Shown here: positions 47,186 to 59,968 of the stretch, one piece after another
Position numbering within the stretch: position 1 is the stretch's first letter
Layout of the letters: each line of letters begins with the position of its first letter
DNA from: Acanthaster planci
Taxonomy: Eukaryota > Echinodermata > Asteroidea > Valvatida > Acanthasteridae
Reading direction: 5' to 3'
NCBI RefSeq assembly: GCF_001949145.1
Contig: NW_019091552.1
Span: forward strand, 280,989-344,299
Length of the DNA stretch: 63,311 bases
Program-made: the position numbers and the translations under genes
Notes under the pieces: model-generated
Seen by the model: only the letters and a program-made list of their open reading frames with translations
Database searches by the model: none
Told to the model about the DNA's origin: nothing

Positions 47186-47362
47186 TATGAACTTAAAGTG
47201 TGATCAATGGGACTGGTGAATGTCAGTGTGAACGTTTCCTTGTCAACAGGTCGCACTCTGTGCAAAAGGGATAGCTTTCAATAAGGCTCCGTTTGTTGAG
47301 CCAAGGTCTGAAGTTTTTGACCAGCTTTATATTTCTGACTGCAAAGGTAAAGTCTATCCCCA
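47186..47362. repeat. Local duplication, copy 1
   Basis: Begins AACTTAAAGTGTGATCAATG and ends AAAGGTAAAGTCTATCCCC. The start, the CGTTTGTTGAGCCAA core and the end are repeated in order at 47,369-47,574. Confidence 0.8.
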
Positions 47363-47368
47363 TTGATT

Positions 47369-47574
47369 AACTTAAAGTGTGATCAATGGGACTGGCGAAT
47401 TTCGAAAAAGAAGGACAGACTGTGAGATTGCCAACATGACCTTGAATGTTAGCTGGATAGCTCTCAATTATGGCTTCGTTTGTTGAGCCAAAACGAGATA
47501 TATTAAATGTCTCAAGTTTTGGATCAGCTTTATATTTCTTCAGTCACGCTGAGGGCAAAGGTAAGGTCTATCCC
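47369..47574. repeat. Local duplication, copy 2
   Basis: Same landmarks as 47,186-47,362 in the same order, with two internal insertions (about 30 bp in total). It abuts copy 1 almost directly, a tandem duplication older than the 68-bp array. Confidence 0.8.
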
Positions 47575-47889
47575 CTGTGAGCTGTGGATGATTTTCTGTT
47601 ATATCTTACATGACAAACATTGAAACTTTACTTGTAAACAATCGCACACTGACGACCATGTTGGAGATGTATTCAATGTAAAAAAGAAGGTCCAGAAAGC
47701 ACTGCCATTTCTGGACAGGTGTCCACTTGCGTTTGATTGCAGTGGACAGGTCTCTATCTGCTCTCATAAATAAGAGCATCATCACTGCTTGTATCAGCCA
47801 TTTTAAAAAAGGCAGCTGCAGTTAATTCCTCCGAAACGCAATTTTCTGCATCTATATACTCTACTGTAACGTGTTAAAACAATTCGACA

Positions 47890-48240
47890 TCCTTATCAGG
47901 TTAAATGCATTGCGAAATGCATTTTAAACACTTAAAATTATCCATGCTTTCTTGAAACTGGGGGCGTTGTTACTGTGAAGTCATCTGGGGATGACATGCA
48001 TCTAGGTGAGTGCATATATTTCTATTTAAATTGTGAACCCAGAATTTACTCACTGAAAAAATTCTTGAGACAGGGTTCCTTACTTGCTACAATGCTATCG
48101 CACCCCATTAAATCGCCAAATTCAAAATTCAGCCAGCAAAATGTAACAAATAGAGGAGTTTTTGTGTGCAAACCAATGCACTAAGGTTTCCTTCCTGGGA
48201 TATCACAGTTTTGTTCATAAATATGGATAATGTTACAGTG
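47890..48240. repeat. Dispersed repeat family, copy 1
   Basis: Landmarks in order are GGTTAAATGC, AAACACTTAAAATTATCCAT, GTGAACCCAGAATTTACTCA, TTCCTTCCTGGGATATCACA and a final ATATGGATAA. All recur at 58,238-58,555. It is non-coding. Confidence 0.75.
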
Positions 48241-48249
48241 AAGAACCTG

Positions 48250-50560
48250 CTTTATGAAATCGAAATGTTTTTATACCACAATGCACGGGATCGTGGTTTC
48301 CGAACAGCTGGCTCACAAAAATGGCGAAGACTTCAAGCGTAAAAGACGTCAGAACGGACAAAAAACAGCGTTTTAAATGCGAAAGATAGAGTGAGAGAAG
48401 AGGCACGAGATGTACACGTATATGTTTAAGACGCGGCCTGTACATGCATCGCTAGAAGTGTTGAAGGAGAGGGGGAGGGTAGGCATGTATTGAGCATGAC
48501 ACATTAGGGTGAAGCACAGCATGTTTGCCAAGGACCATGACAGATGGAACCAGTTTGTCAAGGCTTTATGCCCCACCGGGACGAAAGGACTAAGCAAGCG
48601 TTAAGGGTACCATTCAACAATATGCAGCGATGCTCAAAGTGAACAAAAATCAATAGCAACCAACGAATGGCGGCGTTATTTCCGGGGGTGTATTTTGTTG
48701 ACAAGTATAAAAAATATATACCAAGCAAGATATGGGGCGGAGGGGTACGCCCCCAAAATGTCCAATCCCTATACACGCTCTAGACTATTATTACCTAACA
48801 AATCCCCCCTAGTTGTCTGAAAAGAATTCCTGAGATTCCCATCAAACAGTGACCAACACAAAGGTAGGGGGTGCTCTCCGTCTAATATCTTGCTTCATAT
48901 GTATAACAAACAAATCCGGACTCGTAAGCCCTTAATCATCACGCAGAGATCTTTGAAGCCGCTGGCGGCCAAAGGCTTACTCGCCATAGTTTCTATCCTA
49001 ATGCGTTCATGCTAGTTACAATTGCAAGCGAGTCAGCCATCGCCTTTGTGTTCTGCACGGTAAAATGACCAAAGTGGCTTCTGAAGGTACAATGGCATTG
49101 CAAGTCCATACGACATCCGTGTCTGTCAATAGTTAAGCAGTTAGTCAAGGGACCGGTGACTTGCCGAAAGGGCCGAGAGATCATCGCCCACTTTAACGGT
49201 GCTGCTAAGCACATGATTTACGCTCACAGAGGTTCCGTGTATTTCATGGAGACCCTTCGCATTAAGCCCGGCCTAAGCAAATGCTTAGACTTCTACGAAA
49301 AAATGGAAATCTCTAGGCCTATGCGTGCGCAACCGTAAGCACAACCAGGCCTAGCACCGCCACGAAAAAGGGCTTTAATTAATAAGAAAGGCTAGAAAAT
49401 ATTTTTTTTGCCATAGAAAGCACGACTTTCCTTCTCACTATTAAGCAGCTCCTTGAAATTGTGCCCAGGGAGCCACACCCATTATCTCCCCGTGGTCTTG
49501 TACGCTCCTGCCCCAACTTGCAGAAGACATAAGCGCGGTTTGCACGAAACGAGTGTGAAACATCACCGGATTGAAAGTGGGGTTGAAAAATCCAATTTTC
49601 AAGACACGTGATCGGTGATACTTAGTGCGAAGATAAATAACGGTGATTGTTCCAAGGCCATGTTCATATAAGCTGACACTTTAGCCTGTACTAAAGCGTT
49701 GCCATTGGCTAACCAAAAACATCAAATAACGCTTCACTAACAGGAAGTGATAACAAACTAGCCAACCACAGTGCAAAGCCACCAGCCCTGTACGAGCGAA
49801 GTATGAACAAATCCCAAAAGTGACCGCGCACCCATGTGCCTCTGCAAAGTTACGCGTTTGCGCACCACTGGCTGCAAGTGATACGATACTGAAATTTAAG
49901 ACTCATAAAAGACGTTGCAAGGATTGGTGATGTTTCGGGGGGAAATTGATAACACTAGGCAAGATGTGTTTTAAAAAGTTTTTGTGTCTTTTATAAGTTA
50001 GCGTTAGTACCAAAATGGAAAATAATACATCAGCTTTAGGAAAATATAGAGAGACGGGAGTCCGTTCTGACTTTGACGATGCAATTTCTCGAGGCAAAAC
50101 TGAGCTAAAATTTGTCATAGAGCAAAAGGAATTCCAGCCAGTCACATCGTCTTCACATCAATGTCTACACATGCATTATGTATTGGAAATTGATCCTTTC
50201 CTGAAGATGTCATCTCTGTCTTGCTTGCGTCTCTCTCCAGAGCTATCATCAAGCCAGGGGCTGGTCGACCGCCGCGTGAACAGGATTCTAGGGGGGTTAA
50301 GTACCGTGATTCCGAGAGACATTCTGGCCTGTAAGTGTGAGAATAATGTAAGCATGGGGAAGTCTTACGGAACCATCCCGACTCCAAAACTGTTTCACTA
50401 TGTGCAGTACCAGTGACAAAAGAGGCGGATTCTGTAAGACCACAACCAGACGCATCCAGATTCGTCATGTTATAGTCATGTGACACATTTCTGGCGGATT
50501 TAGCATCGATAGCAACTCCGGTATTTTCTTATTTCTTGTCTTTTCTCACCATTTTCGGGG
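48250..50560. other. No supported gene
   Basis: Mixed-composition DNA with unrelated ORFs. It includes a 16-bp palindrome CTAAGCAAATGCTTAG at about 49,273-49,288. The 133-codon frame at 50,015-50,416 has no recognisable domain and no splice support. Confidence 0.4.
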
Positions 50561-50572
50561 GGTGATTTACAG

Positions 50573-50772
50573 TCGCCAGGGTGATGTCGTTCATCAAGCA
50601 CAGCGCACTTGCCCACGCCCGCCACACTCTGCACCGCTATCTCACCATCTTGTTCGTGCTCGGGGCTGGGCGATCCGCGGCACATCGAGAGGGAACGGGA
50701 CGTGGTTTGCATGCGGAGCGAGCGCACGGCTGTGAATTTGAAAATGGATTGGCGTGGAGTCACGGCCTCCAG
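50573..50772 (+). CDS. Candidate first coding exon of a secreted protein
   Basis: A GC- and CpG-rich patch is bounded by an acceptor-like TTTTCTCACC...GATTTACAG and a good donor CTCCAG/GTAAAT. ATG at 50,584 opens 63 codons ending in phase 0: a basic N-region (MSFIKHSALAHARHTLHR), a hydrophobic core YLTILFVLGA, then a glycine/arginine-rich stretch and AHGCEFENGLAWSHGLQ. The last part resembles the opening of a MAM domain (C-x-F-E-x-G-L-x-x-W), but one cysteine normally found there is missing. No following exon was identified. The overlapping minus frame (50,500-50,835) has no features. It could also be a CpG-rich promoter patch. Confidence 0.3.
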
Positions 50773-53700
50773 GTAAATCCGTGTGTTTGACAAACATCTA
50801 TCTGTCTCCACGATCAGACAGTCCAAGGCAAACACACGAACAACCCTCCCGGAGCATGGTGTATCATGAATTCTCGCTTCTCAGTGCGTGATAATTTGTT
50901 TGCGACTACGCCAACGCATTCTTATTCATTAGAGATTTTTAGCAGGCGTTTTTTTACCGACAATCTGGGGTCTGTCTCCACTGTAAACACAGATATAAAT
51001 TATATTGTGAAATACCCCCTTGATTATGTCAACGACATTTCCACCATACATTATGGTGCATTCCGGTTTGTTCAACGTTATGCCCTGAACTATACAGAGT
51101 TCGTTCAACACCGAGTCGTATTGTGTAGGTCTTGTGGTCCCATAATTGAATTGGGCAATTCCAGATTCTACACTACATTAGTTTTGAACCAAGTTTCTTG
51201 CAGTATGGAAAGGCCAAAAAAAAATCTGCTTCAGAGTCTTAAACAATCACAGGTGGGATACTGCATATATTTTGGTTGGAACAGTGAAGTCCATTTCCTC
51301 TGCTCTGCAACAATATGCTGCTACAGTGAACTTCTCTAGATTAATATAACTGAATGTGTCTTCGCGGTAACTTGGAACGAGAGTTTTGTTCACTGTGTAC
51401 TTGATCAATCTGCTAGTTCCATCTCCAAGCATTTTAATGTCGCTTTTACAGGCAATCTTGAAAACTGTTCGGATAAAAATGAGTAAGCACACCAGTACAT
51501 TTAACAAACTTTCCTCATAAAGATAGCTGCTTCAATTAAAATGAGATCATTATAATGGACGGCAAACAGATGACGTCATTGGATCTGAATATTGATCACA
51601 TACAAGGAAGCACTAATCTTCCTTCCACTGTGTTATCGCCATGAAAAATGCACAGATTGGTTGTGTATTTGTCAACCGTTTCCTCCACCTTTCTATGGAG
51701 CTGTACCCTACCTAAGAGGTTAGAATTGTCGCAAGTAAATGTAAATCCTATCATGATGTCACCTGTATAGATATAAACGCGCGATTTGTAAAATTTGCAC
51801 TAAAACAACCATCTAACAACCAACCATATTGGATCTTAACACTGGACTAAACCCAAGAGGGGGACTATAATTATTACCGGTAACCCTCAGCGATGAAGCC
51901 TAGCATCCTTCCTTGTAGTTGTCTCTGTCGAGACACTGATGCTGAGCTTGATGGGGAACAGCCTTTACGTTAGTAATCACGCTTCCCCCCTAATAAATTT
52001 CGAATTTTGCTTGCAGTGGTATCATTCGACTCTAGCCCCCAGAACACAGGAAAAACATTGGAATTTGAAGGTTCAAAAAGGTAATGGATAATTGTGCCAT
52101 GTATTGAAATTGAAGGATTATTCGTGACTCTTATAAGGTGAGCAACTTTGTCGAATTCCACTCACTTCAAATACGATTGATTGAATAGGAGACCAACCAA
52201 AATTATAAAATTTCCTGAGTAACTATTAATTGGTCTCTTTAGCTTAGTTCTTAATTTTTCATTTAATTAAAAATCCGCAGGCTCGTACTGAGAATCACAA
52301 AAGGTGATTTTAATGTGTCTGTTTGAATGCTTTTTCAGTCAAAATAGGCAATTTGAGAAGGTGTGGTGCGTACATGGTAACAGTCTTAACAAATTGCTGT
52401 ACACGCTTAGACTGATGAGGGCGCCCTAGCATAGATACCCCCCAAACACTAATAACATTTAACAAAAGAAACAAAGTGCACTAACAGTGAGCATCCATTG
52501 TTATTGCACCGTGCTTCTCTTGTTAGATGTTCATAGGGAAAGCTGTACATACGCAAAGAGAGAGTAGCATCAACTTCAGGCTTTGGAACCAAAATGGCTG
52601 TTTATTATGTGGGCAGTACAGCAGGCAGCTTTTGTGTGCTAATTGTCCAAGTGCTTTGACGCATCATCCGCCATTTTGGTTCCAACATTTGAAACATGCT
52701 TTTTTTTTAGCCTTTTTTCTTTTTTTAAGTTGCAAGTTTATCCTTTTTAAGCCTCTTAAAACGTTATAGTTGTTACTTCTAGGCACGAGTTCTCAGAAAT
52801 CTATTGCACAGTCTACAAATCGGATGTGTCCGTTGAGATCTCTGCTGGTCTGGAGCGCTGCTTTAGCGCCCTCTTGCGGTCCGACGAAATTTGTAAAATT
52901 GTAATCAGACATTTGGGGCTATTATATTCTTAGACATTAGTGCCAACGCTCAAAAGACCATCCATTTTACCGCGTTACTTAATTAACGTATCGTCGAAAC
53001 TCGGAAGCACACAAAGGATTACAGTGATTTCCAGGATTAATTACCCCCCAAACAGGGAACACTTTGTGGAAACAAATTTTGCAATAGAATATCTTGAACT
53101 AAAGACTATCATAATGGGAACACGGAATTCAATGCAGTTACGATATTTGGAATTGTTTTGTTGGTGGGTAAGATTGTAAGATTTTATTTTATGTCAAAAG
53201 AGTGAAAGAACGTCTTTGTTTTGTAAAGCAAATGATTGATCACAAATGCTATGTGAATCTGTACATGGAAGAGGTTATAGCGTAGCGGTTAATGCTGCGT
53301 GGTTGCTTTGGTTGGGGGGAAGTGAATTTGTACTTTGGGCTGAGATCTGGGAAGAGGGTTAAGGCAATGTCAGGTTACAACAAACAAGAGACAGGGTTTA
53401 AAGGTAACCTGTCGGCGTCATGATTTCCATGTTTAAATGGAAAAGCTAGGGTAGGGGTCATGGGTTCAGAGAGAGGTATATAACCTACACGATTTTGTAG
53501 AATGAGTTACCGGTCTAAAATAGAGTTAGGATGTGTCTTGCTCATATTCGGCTAAGAAGAAGATAAATATGAAGAGTAGCTTTCCAAAGTTGCAGAATGA
53601 AACAAATACAACCCGTAAGCCTACGATAAATACAAATAAAGACGGTAAGCAAAACTGGAAAACCGATTGGGTTTTGAATGGAACCTATAATATAGCCTCT

Positions 53701-56700
53701 CTGCCTGTTTAGAATAAAGTGTTTCATTCCAATTTTTACCTATTCGAAAATTCAAATTTAATATTCGTACGCGTTAATGTCGGATTTCGCGTGCAATGAG
53801 AAAAAAACGATGTCATCGTGTGCTATTCAATGTCAAATTTTTGTCAGCGTGTCGAGAAGATTCGTCTTGGAAAAGTGCATTCGTTGAAACTGTCGCTGAA
53901 TGACCACGTTCAGAAATTGAACTTATGACAGTAATTTTAAAGATGATGTTTGATTGATGTATATTGTATACAAGTATTTTAGTGATTGGTAATTGTATTG
54001 ATTCATCTCCTAAACTCCTTTCTAACCACTGAACCAACAAGTTGAAGCAGAGAATGATTTAATTGCCAGCATCTTTTGTTTTAAAGATAAACAATTGCTG
54101 AATTGTAATTTTCTGATACTCCACGAGCAGTTTGTCTTCTGGTATGATTTTCTTGAGAACTTTTTTTTCTTTATCGACAAAACAGCCCGGTTTATACCCA
54201 TAAATGTTAATATTAGGTCAACATACGACACTTACATTATGGATATGATCACTTGGTGTCTGACGAATTTATTGAACTCTGACAGTATCAAAAGAACAAA
54301 TGTTGCAAAAGAGCAACCACTGATCACCCTTAACTGGACCTGTGACTAAACTCATTGTAGCACTTGCGCGTTCCGGTCTCAAGATATTTAAATTAACGTT
54401 TAACATGAGTTTGAATGAAAAGGGTTTTAAGATGTAAAAATGTTAAGAGTGGAAAAAACAGAGAAGACAAGTTCCAAAACAAAACAAATTACACCTTGTT
54501 TCCTCTACCTACTTTCGATTGCAACTTGCATGAGTCTTGCATGTAACACCTCACAATTCAAACTAAAAAAACCCAAATTGAACAAATTGAAATTATTGTC
54601 TTTCGGGTACGAGGCAAATAACGAATTTATACTCTGAATTGCATGGTTCGACGCACACGAGACAATACAGACCGACTCTCCTTGCCGAAAACGTGTTCGT
54701 GATTTGAATTACGTTGTAATTGAACACATTTGACACTGTATGACTAATGGCAAAATTAATCACTGCACGTGCACAAAATGAAATGCCGCTTGAAAAAACA
54801 TGAGCGTACAAACTTGTCAATATTAGTAATTTATACAGCTTTGAAAACCTGTCATTTACAGTTACGACACAAGGAGAGACAAACATAATAACTTAACCCC
54901 TGAAAGACAAGGGCTTTGAATGGAGATCCGTATCATTTGTGTTCAGTAAGAAAAAAAGTGGTCCGGTGGATCAACGCTGACAAAATTCAGAGACATTACA
55001 ATTTCCTGTCTATGCAGTGTTATCCATGCGCCATGTGTCATGTTATCATGTGTCAAAAATGCACTTTGTCGCTGTGTCAAGGGCACTGACTCCGCATAGA
55101 GGGTGTCATCACGCAAGCTGACGAGATTTTAACGGGAAAGCTGAGAAGAGAAAGTTATTGACCTATCGTTTGCCCCACGCATTACTTTATAAACTTCTTC
55201 AACGTATAATGTATTGGACTAAACATAGCGCAAGTAGTTGGCAACCAGGATTTCTCACGCTTTTTCAGATGTGGAAGATAATCGGTATTGTCTCTCATCA
55301 GTTTTCATTCTCCTTGATCATTGCGTCACTTATTTCAATGAAGGCCTACCCTCACTCCAGATCCCTGTCATTTCTAGTGTAGTGGTGTGCTAAGTCTAAT
55401 TTATGTTAAATGAAATCTCCACTTACGGCGTTGCTATCGGGCATGAAGGCGCCACTTCGCCACGCGAGTTCTCACGCGAGTTCAGTGCATTGTTTCTATT
55501 GTCCCCTCAGCTTCGTTTCGGATAGTCCTGATTTTACGCCAATTGTGATTGTCAGTCGGAGATTTGGGCTTAATGCAGCTCAAGTTTATTCTACAAGAGC
55601 TCCGGGAAACGTCATATTGTTGAGGTGAAAGTTGAAGACTTGTGCAAGTCAGACTCTGAGACGTAGAGTCGAACAGCATCCAAAACTGAGCAACACCTGC
55701 TCACATCGCAGGTTCGTTGTACTTTAACCTTGATACGTTTTGCCGCCTGCTACTCTGCCGTGCAGGTATCATCTTCATCCTGTTCAAACTGATGTTGATA
55801 TCCGGGGCCGTGTACATTTTGCCACAGCCCATAATGATTCACGTTCGAGACAACTTAGCAAACTAGGATCTCCGTTACCAATGTCATCGAACAGGAGAGC
55901 CCTCAATCTCACAGTGGCTTGATGGAAACAGCCGCCGAGGAGTGAATTGGGGCGGAGTTTCCAGTGCCCGAGGACTCGAGTCCGGACTCGGACAGACGAG
56001 ATTCGAACTTGGACTCGGACTCGAACAATGAGGACTCAGATATCTCGGATAAACCCAGATTTTTTACATTTGCTTTATTGCAATTCGATTGTACAAAGAC
56101 ATGGTTCTCATGTTTTCTTGAAAGTCACTTTGTCACCTAGTCCGTTGCACTGCAATGATAGCGCATGCGTAGCCCAATTTGAGGACCTGGAGTTCGGACC
56201 GGTTTGAGACGAAAACTCGATGCACGGTCTAGGCCTACCAGTTGATGGACGTGTACAGTGTACACGTACTGCCTCTAAAACTATGTCCGTGAATATTGTG
56301 CAGGGTTGGTTTTGCAGGTGGACGCTGTGGAACGATTCCCTGATGAAACACTCACAAACCAAGCTTGATTAAATAGTAGAAGATTCAGAACCATGGGAAC
56401 CAGGCTAATAAACTGGCATGGTTATAAGCATGACACATAAATGTTAAATTTCAAAACTGTACAAAAGTTAAATTAAAATTTTTGTACACCCTGAAAACGT
56501 TGTCATATTAAAGTCGACATATCTTGTTACGAAGTTGGAAATCCGCATATGACAGCACAACAGACAAAAGAATGGGAAAAGAAATTCTGGAATGACATGA
56601 GGATCGGAATCAAGAAATTTGCTCAAAAATAAAATTGAAATTAATTGAATTATTCAATATTACCAATTAACACATGAACTGAATTAAATGAAATGGATGC

Positions 56701-57350
56701 GAAAATAATTATACAAATTACGGGCTGGCCATTGTGAAGGGAGGTACCTCCATGAGTGGAATCCTGAGCCGTCAGCCTGCCGAGAACCAAACGAATCCGA
56801 AGACGCGGGAGTTCGTATCTGTTATCGGCGACTGGAAGATGATGACCATTGGGCGAGGTGTAGCACTCGACAGACTACTTGTAATGGAAGGGCGTCGTAC
56901 TGACGAGAATAACGTGACGAAGATGGAAGACCAGAGTTAGCGGTGACTATTTTTGTCGCAAAAGTCAAACTTTACCCAACTGACCCCCCTACTAATATCC
57001 TTGCTTGTCCACCCCCAGCAAGCTGAAAGCTCATACCGCCAAGACACTTTTAAGTCCGAGAGGAAATTCCTATGTCCATTCCATTGGTCAAGAATGCGTC
57101 GGACCCCCGCAAGGGAGCAAACAAAAGTTCATGGAACAATAGCGGTCACGAGATAAAGTACGCCAATTGCAGAGCGATTGGCCCACTTAATTTGCATAAT
57201 TAACCTTCGCAAAACTTTACATTACTGAAATTTAACGGATTCTTAACAATCTGCTAATACTGCGTGTTCTAGAATTTAAATGAAAATCTTTTGCACAAGA
57301 TGCATGAAGCTACAATACGAAGCTGGAGTGCACTCACAAGAGCGGACTTA
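50773..57350. other. No supported gene
   Basis: Long AT-rich stretch. The 157-codon plus frame at 50,866-51,339 and its minus-strand counterpart look unstructured. An acceptor/donor-bounded 63-bp segment (about 52,018-52,080) could be an exon but is too short to judge. At 53,278-53,300 there is a tRNA A-box-like TAGCGTAGCGGTTAATGC without a convincing B box. Degenerate GACTCG repeats occupy 55,970-56,035. Confidence 0.4.
55968..56036. repeat. GACTCG-type low-complexity repeat
   Basis: Imperfect repetition of GGACTCG/GACTCGAG words. A related degenerate stretch lies at 19,440-19,570. Confidence 0.7.
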
Positions 57351-57352
57351 GA

Positions 57353-57709
57353 CATACTTGCCAACTCTACCGCTTTTGGCGGTAAGACTACCGCTTTTCG
57401 TGGATTTTAACCATCTACAGGCTTTCCGCTGAAAGCTACCGCTTTTGATAATTTTTGTATTCAGTTCACATCCGTGCCGCTCAAGTTCCACATTATAAAA
57501 AATTACATTGCTGCCTCTTGCCACCTGAAACCTTTTCTTACATTGTGCTCCACAAAATGTGCTAAACTAAGTCACAAAATTACAAATGTTTCCTGCTCTG
57601 AAAGCCTTCAAACCCCTACCCCCACTAGGTCGCTCTGCACCCCAACATCTTTCCCTTCAAACTACTGAAGAATTTACCACTTTTTCGGTCTCCAATGTTG
57701 GCAAGTATG
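57353..57709. mobile_element. MITE-like element with CATACTTGCCAAC ends
   Basis: CATACTTGCCAAC at 57,353-57,365 is repeated exactly inverted as GTTGGCAAGTATG at 57,697-57,709. Just inside the left end are three ACCGCTTTT words and a small GGCGGT hairpin. If the element proper is CTTGCCAAC..GTTGGCAAG it is flanked by TA on both sides, as Tc1/mariner-type elements would be. It has no coding capacity. The ORFs at 57,474-57,792 overlap it and are not real. Confidence 0.65.
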
Positions 57710-57714
57710 CCGAG

Positions 57715-59965
57715 GCCTTGTCCGAAATGGGCTTTCAGAGCTATGGCTATTGTGCAGCGTGTCTTTGTTCACTTCCTATGGGCGAAGGCTGAGGCCTAGC
57801 TAGATGCAGACGATTTGGATGCAGTCTGAGCACTCTCAGATATGGCTCGGTTCCCCCTCCCCTTCCCCTATTTCGGGCCTTGTTCCGGGAAAAGAAACCG
57901 AATTTGGAGGGCAAAGTATTCTTTATACAGCTGACTGGTTGTGAATTCGAGGATTTATCAGTTGGAGTCATTCGTTATTGGTATAGTCTAATGAATAATG
58001 GCCAATGAAAATCTGTGCTGAGGCTTAGATTAAACTCAGGTTTTCTTGGAGTAGCAATGAATGCACGATGACTTAAGGACAATGAAAGTGCTGGTAGTGT
58101 GGACAATTGAAACGTATTGAAATGGACTGTAAGAGGTAACAAAAGGGTAGCCAAATTGAATTTTTATTAAACACAACTTTTCTGCAACTTTATACTTGTA
58201 CTTTTCTTTAATGTGTGAAGACTCTTTTACCTTCCCATTTTGGTTAAATGCGCTGAAAAGTGCACTTTTTAAACACCTAAAATTATCCATGCTTTCCTGG
58301 ACAACTGAGTGCGCTGTTCGGCTATGATGCCATCCAGCAAAGACAATAGTTCATTGCATAGGTTTTTTACTTAAAGTTGTGAACCCAGAATTTACTTACT
58401 GAAAACAATTCTGACAAAAGCATTGGTGTTCACTTCTTGCTATGCACATAAAAAACAACGAATCAGAAAAAAGTGTGTACAAAAAAAGTACATGTATAGC
58501 ATTTAGGCTTTCTTCCCGGATGACATCACAGCTTTACTAGTGGATATGGCAACGTCATTAGCATAAAAACCCGGCAGAAAAATACCCTTTGAAATTATGG
58601 AACAAAAGTTGAAAATGAGGTTAATCGAGACACAAAGGTGCATTTTGAAGGTCTGTATTAAAACATTCAAACTGATTGGAACTACCCTTGAATGTTGTTA
58701 CAGAGAAAGGAAGAAAGATCAGAGTTTGTTTACATCATCGGCAGCCATTTTGAACCTTGTACATGTATGTGGGTATTTCCAGCAGTGATTACCAGCCATC
58801 AAACGAGGAGCTCACGCAGGGAATGCTGCCAAGATCAGAATGCGCCACGTTGGGCTTCAGGTAGGTACACCATGACCTTGAACGTGCATGTACAGATGCT
58901 GTTGCTTACGTGTTGCCGACGTCAGAGCAGATCCAGCATTAAATATGCTTTAGGCAAAAAATGGAAATTTTTGTATGAGACTTTTTTGAAACATTTACTT
59001 GTGTTTGTATGAATAATAACGAAGCAAATACTTTTTAGTGCAATTGCTAAAAAGTAAAAGTATTTACTTTTTACTCTTTAAACTTGTGCTTGACAATAAA
59101 CAGTTGCTTCATTTTGTATGAATAAAAATGAGTAAGTTCTACAGAATTGGAGTATTTTATACTTGACATTTTTCAAGACTGGGTCAGGGTAAGCTTGAAA
59201 ACGAGGAGCATTTACTTATGTTCAAACTGGCGGCGTTCATGAATGTCATTCGAAAAGAAAAGCTGTATGCCTTTAGGAGGGAATCTGAAGAAAATATATG
59301 CAAGCAGTTGTACCGATTTGCGAGTGGCAGAGAAATTTGTTTTATCAAGGGTTTTGCAATCAAAATTACTGCCATCATGCTTATCTGCCATGCCGATGTC
59401 TCAAGATACAGCACCGTGCTGCACTGTGTGTATCTGTACATGCAGACAACGGAAGCCCTACTGTGTAAAACCATTCGGCTGTGCAGTCAGCCACAAGCTT
59501 AAAGCATTTGCCAATTTTACTAGTAGATTGCTGAATGGTAAAAGAAACATTTCATTCATACTCATTAAAGCATTTGCTTATTCTTAATGGTTTTACTTCT
59601 CAGTAAACGATTTTGCTGTTTGCTTGAACTTTATAGCATTTGATAGTTTTATTCACACGACCTATGGCGATATTCGTCACATGCGAGGACGGTGGTTCAA
59701 CGCGTTGACGTCTGCTGTACTGTCTTGCGTCATCTTGCATATGGCTTTAACCATGGAACTAGTACACACAACCCATAGATGTGGCAGGGAAACGAATGTT
59801 GTTGGCTATTGTACATGTAGGCCCTACATTCAAGTCCTTGTGTAAACTTGTGGTCTAACGTTGCGGTTTTCGAAAGGCGGTTTTCGATACGATTTGTTGG
59901 ATTACTTGACGGAGTGTTTCCCGCACGTCAATTCAACAGTTCCCCAGCTTCTACCGTGAACTGAA
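57715..59965. other. No supported gene; upstream region of the transporter
   Basis: Contains the dispersed repeat at 58,238-58,555 and an AT-rich foldback at 59,027-59,078 (AAAAAGTAAA / TTTACTTTTT). The plus frame at 59,218-59,502 reads somewhat protein-like (GREICFIKGFAIKITAIMLI) but is not recognised. The last 100 bases before the transporter ATG hold two CGGTTTTCGA words; no TATA box is evident. Confidence 0.4.
58238..58555. repeat. Dispersed repeat family, copy 2
   Basis: Same landmarks in the same order as 47,890-48,240 (GGTTAAATGC, AAACACCTAAAATTATCCAT, GTGAACCCAGAATTTACTTA, TTCTTCCCGGATGACATCACA, ATATGG). Divergence is roughly a quarter, so the family is old. Confidence 0.75.
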
Positions 59966-59968
59966 GTA

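Noticed and set aside
50866-51339. 157-codon plus ORF and opposing minus ORFs
   Set aside because: AT-rich, no domain, no splice signals, and both strands are equally open.
53270-53340. Second tRNA-derived SINE
   Set aside because: Only an A-box-like TAGCGTAGCGG is visible; no B box at the right distance.
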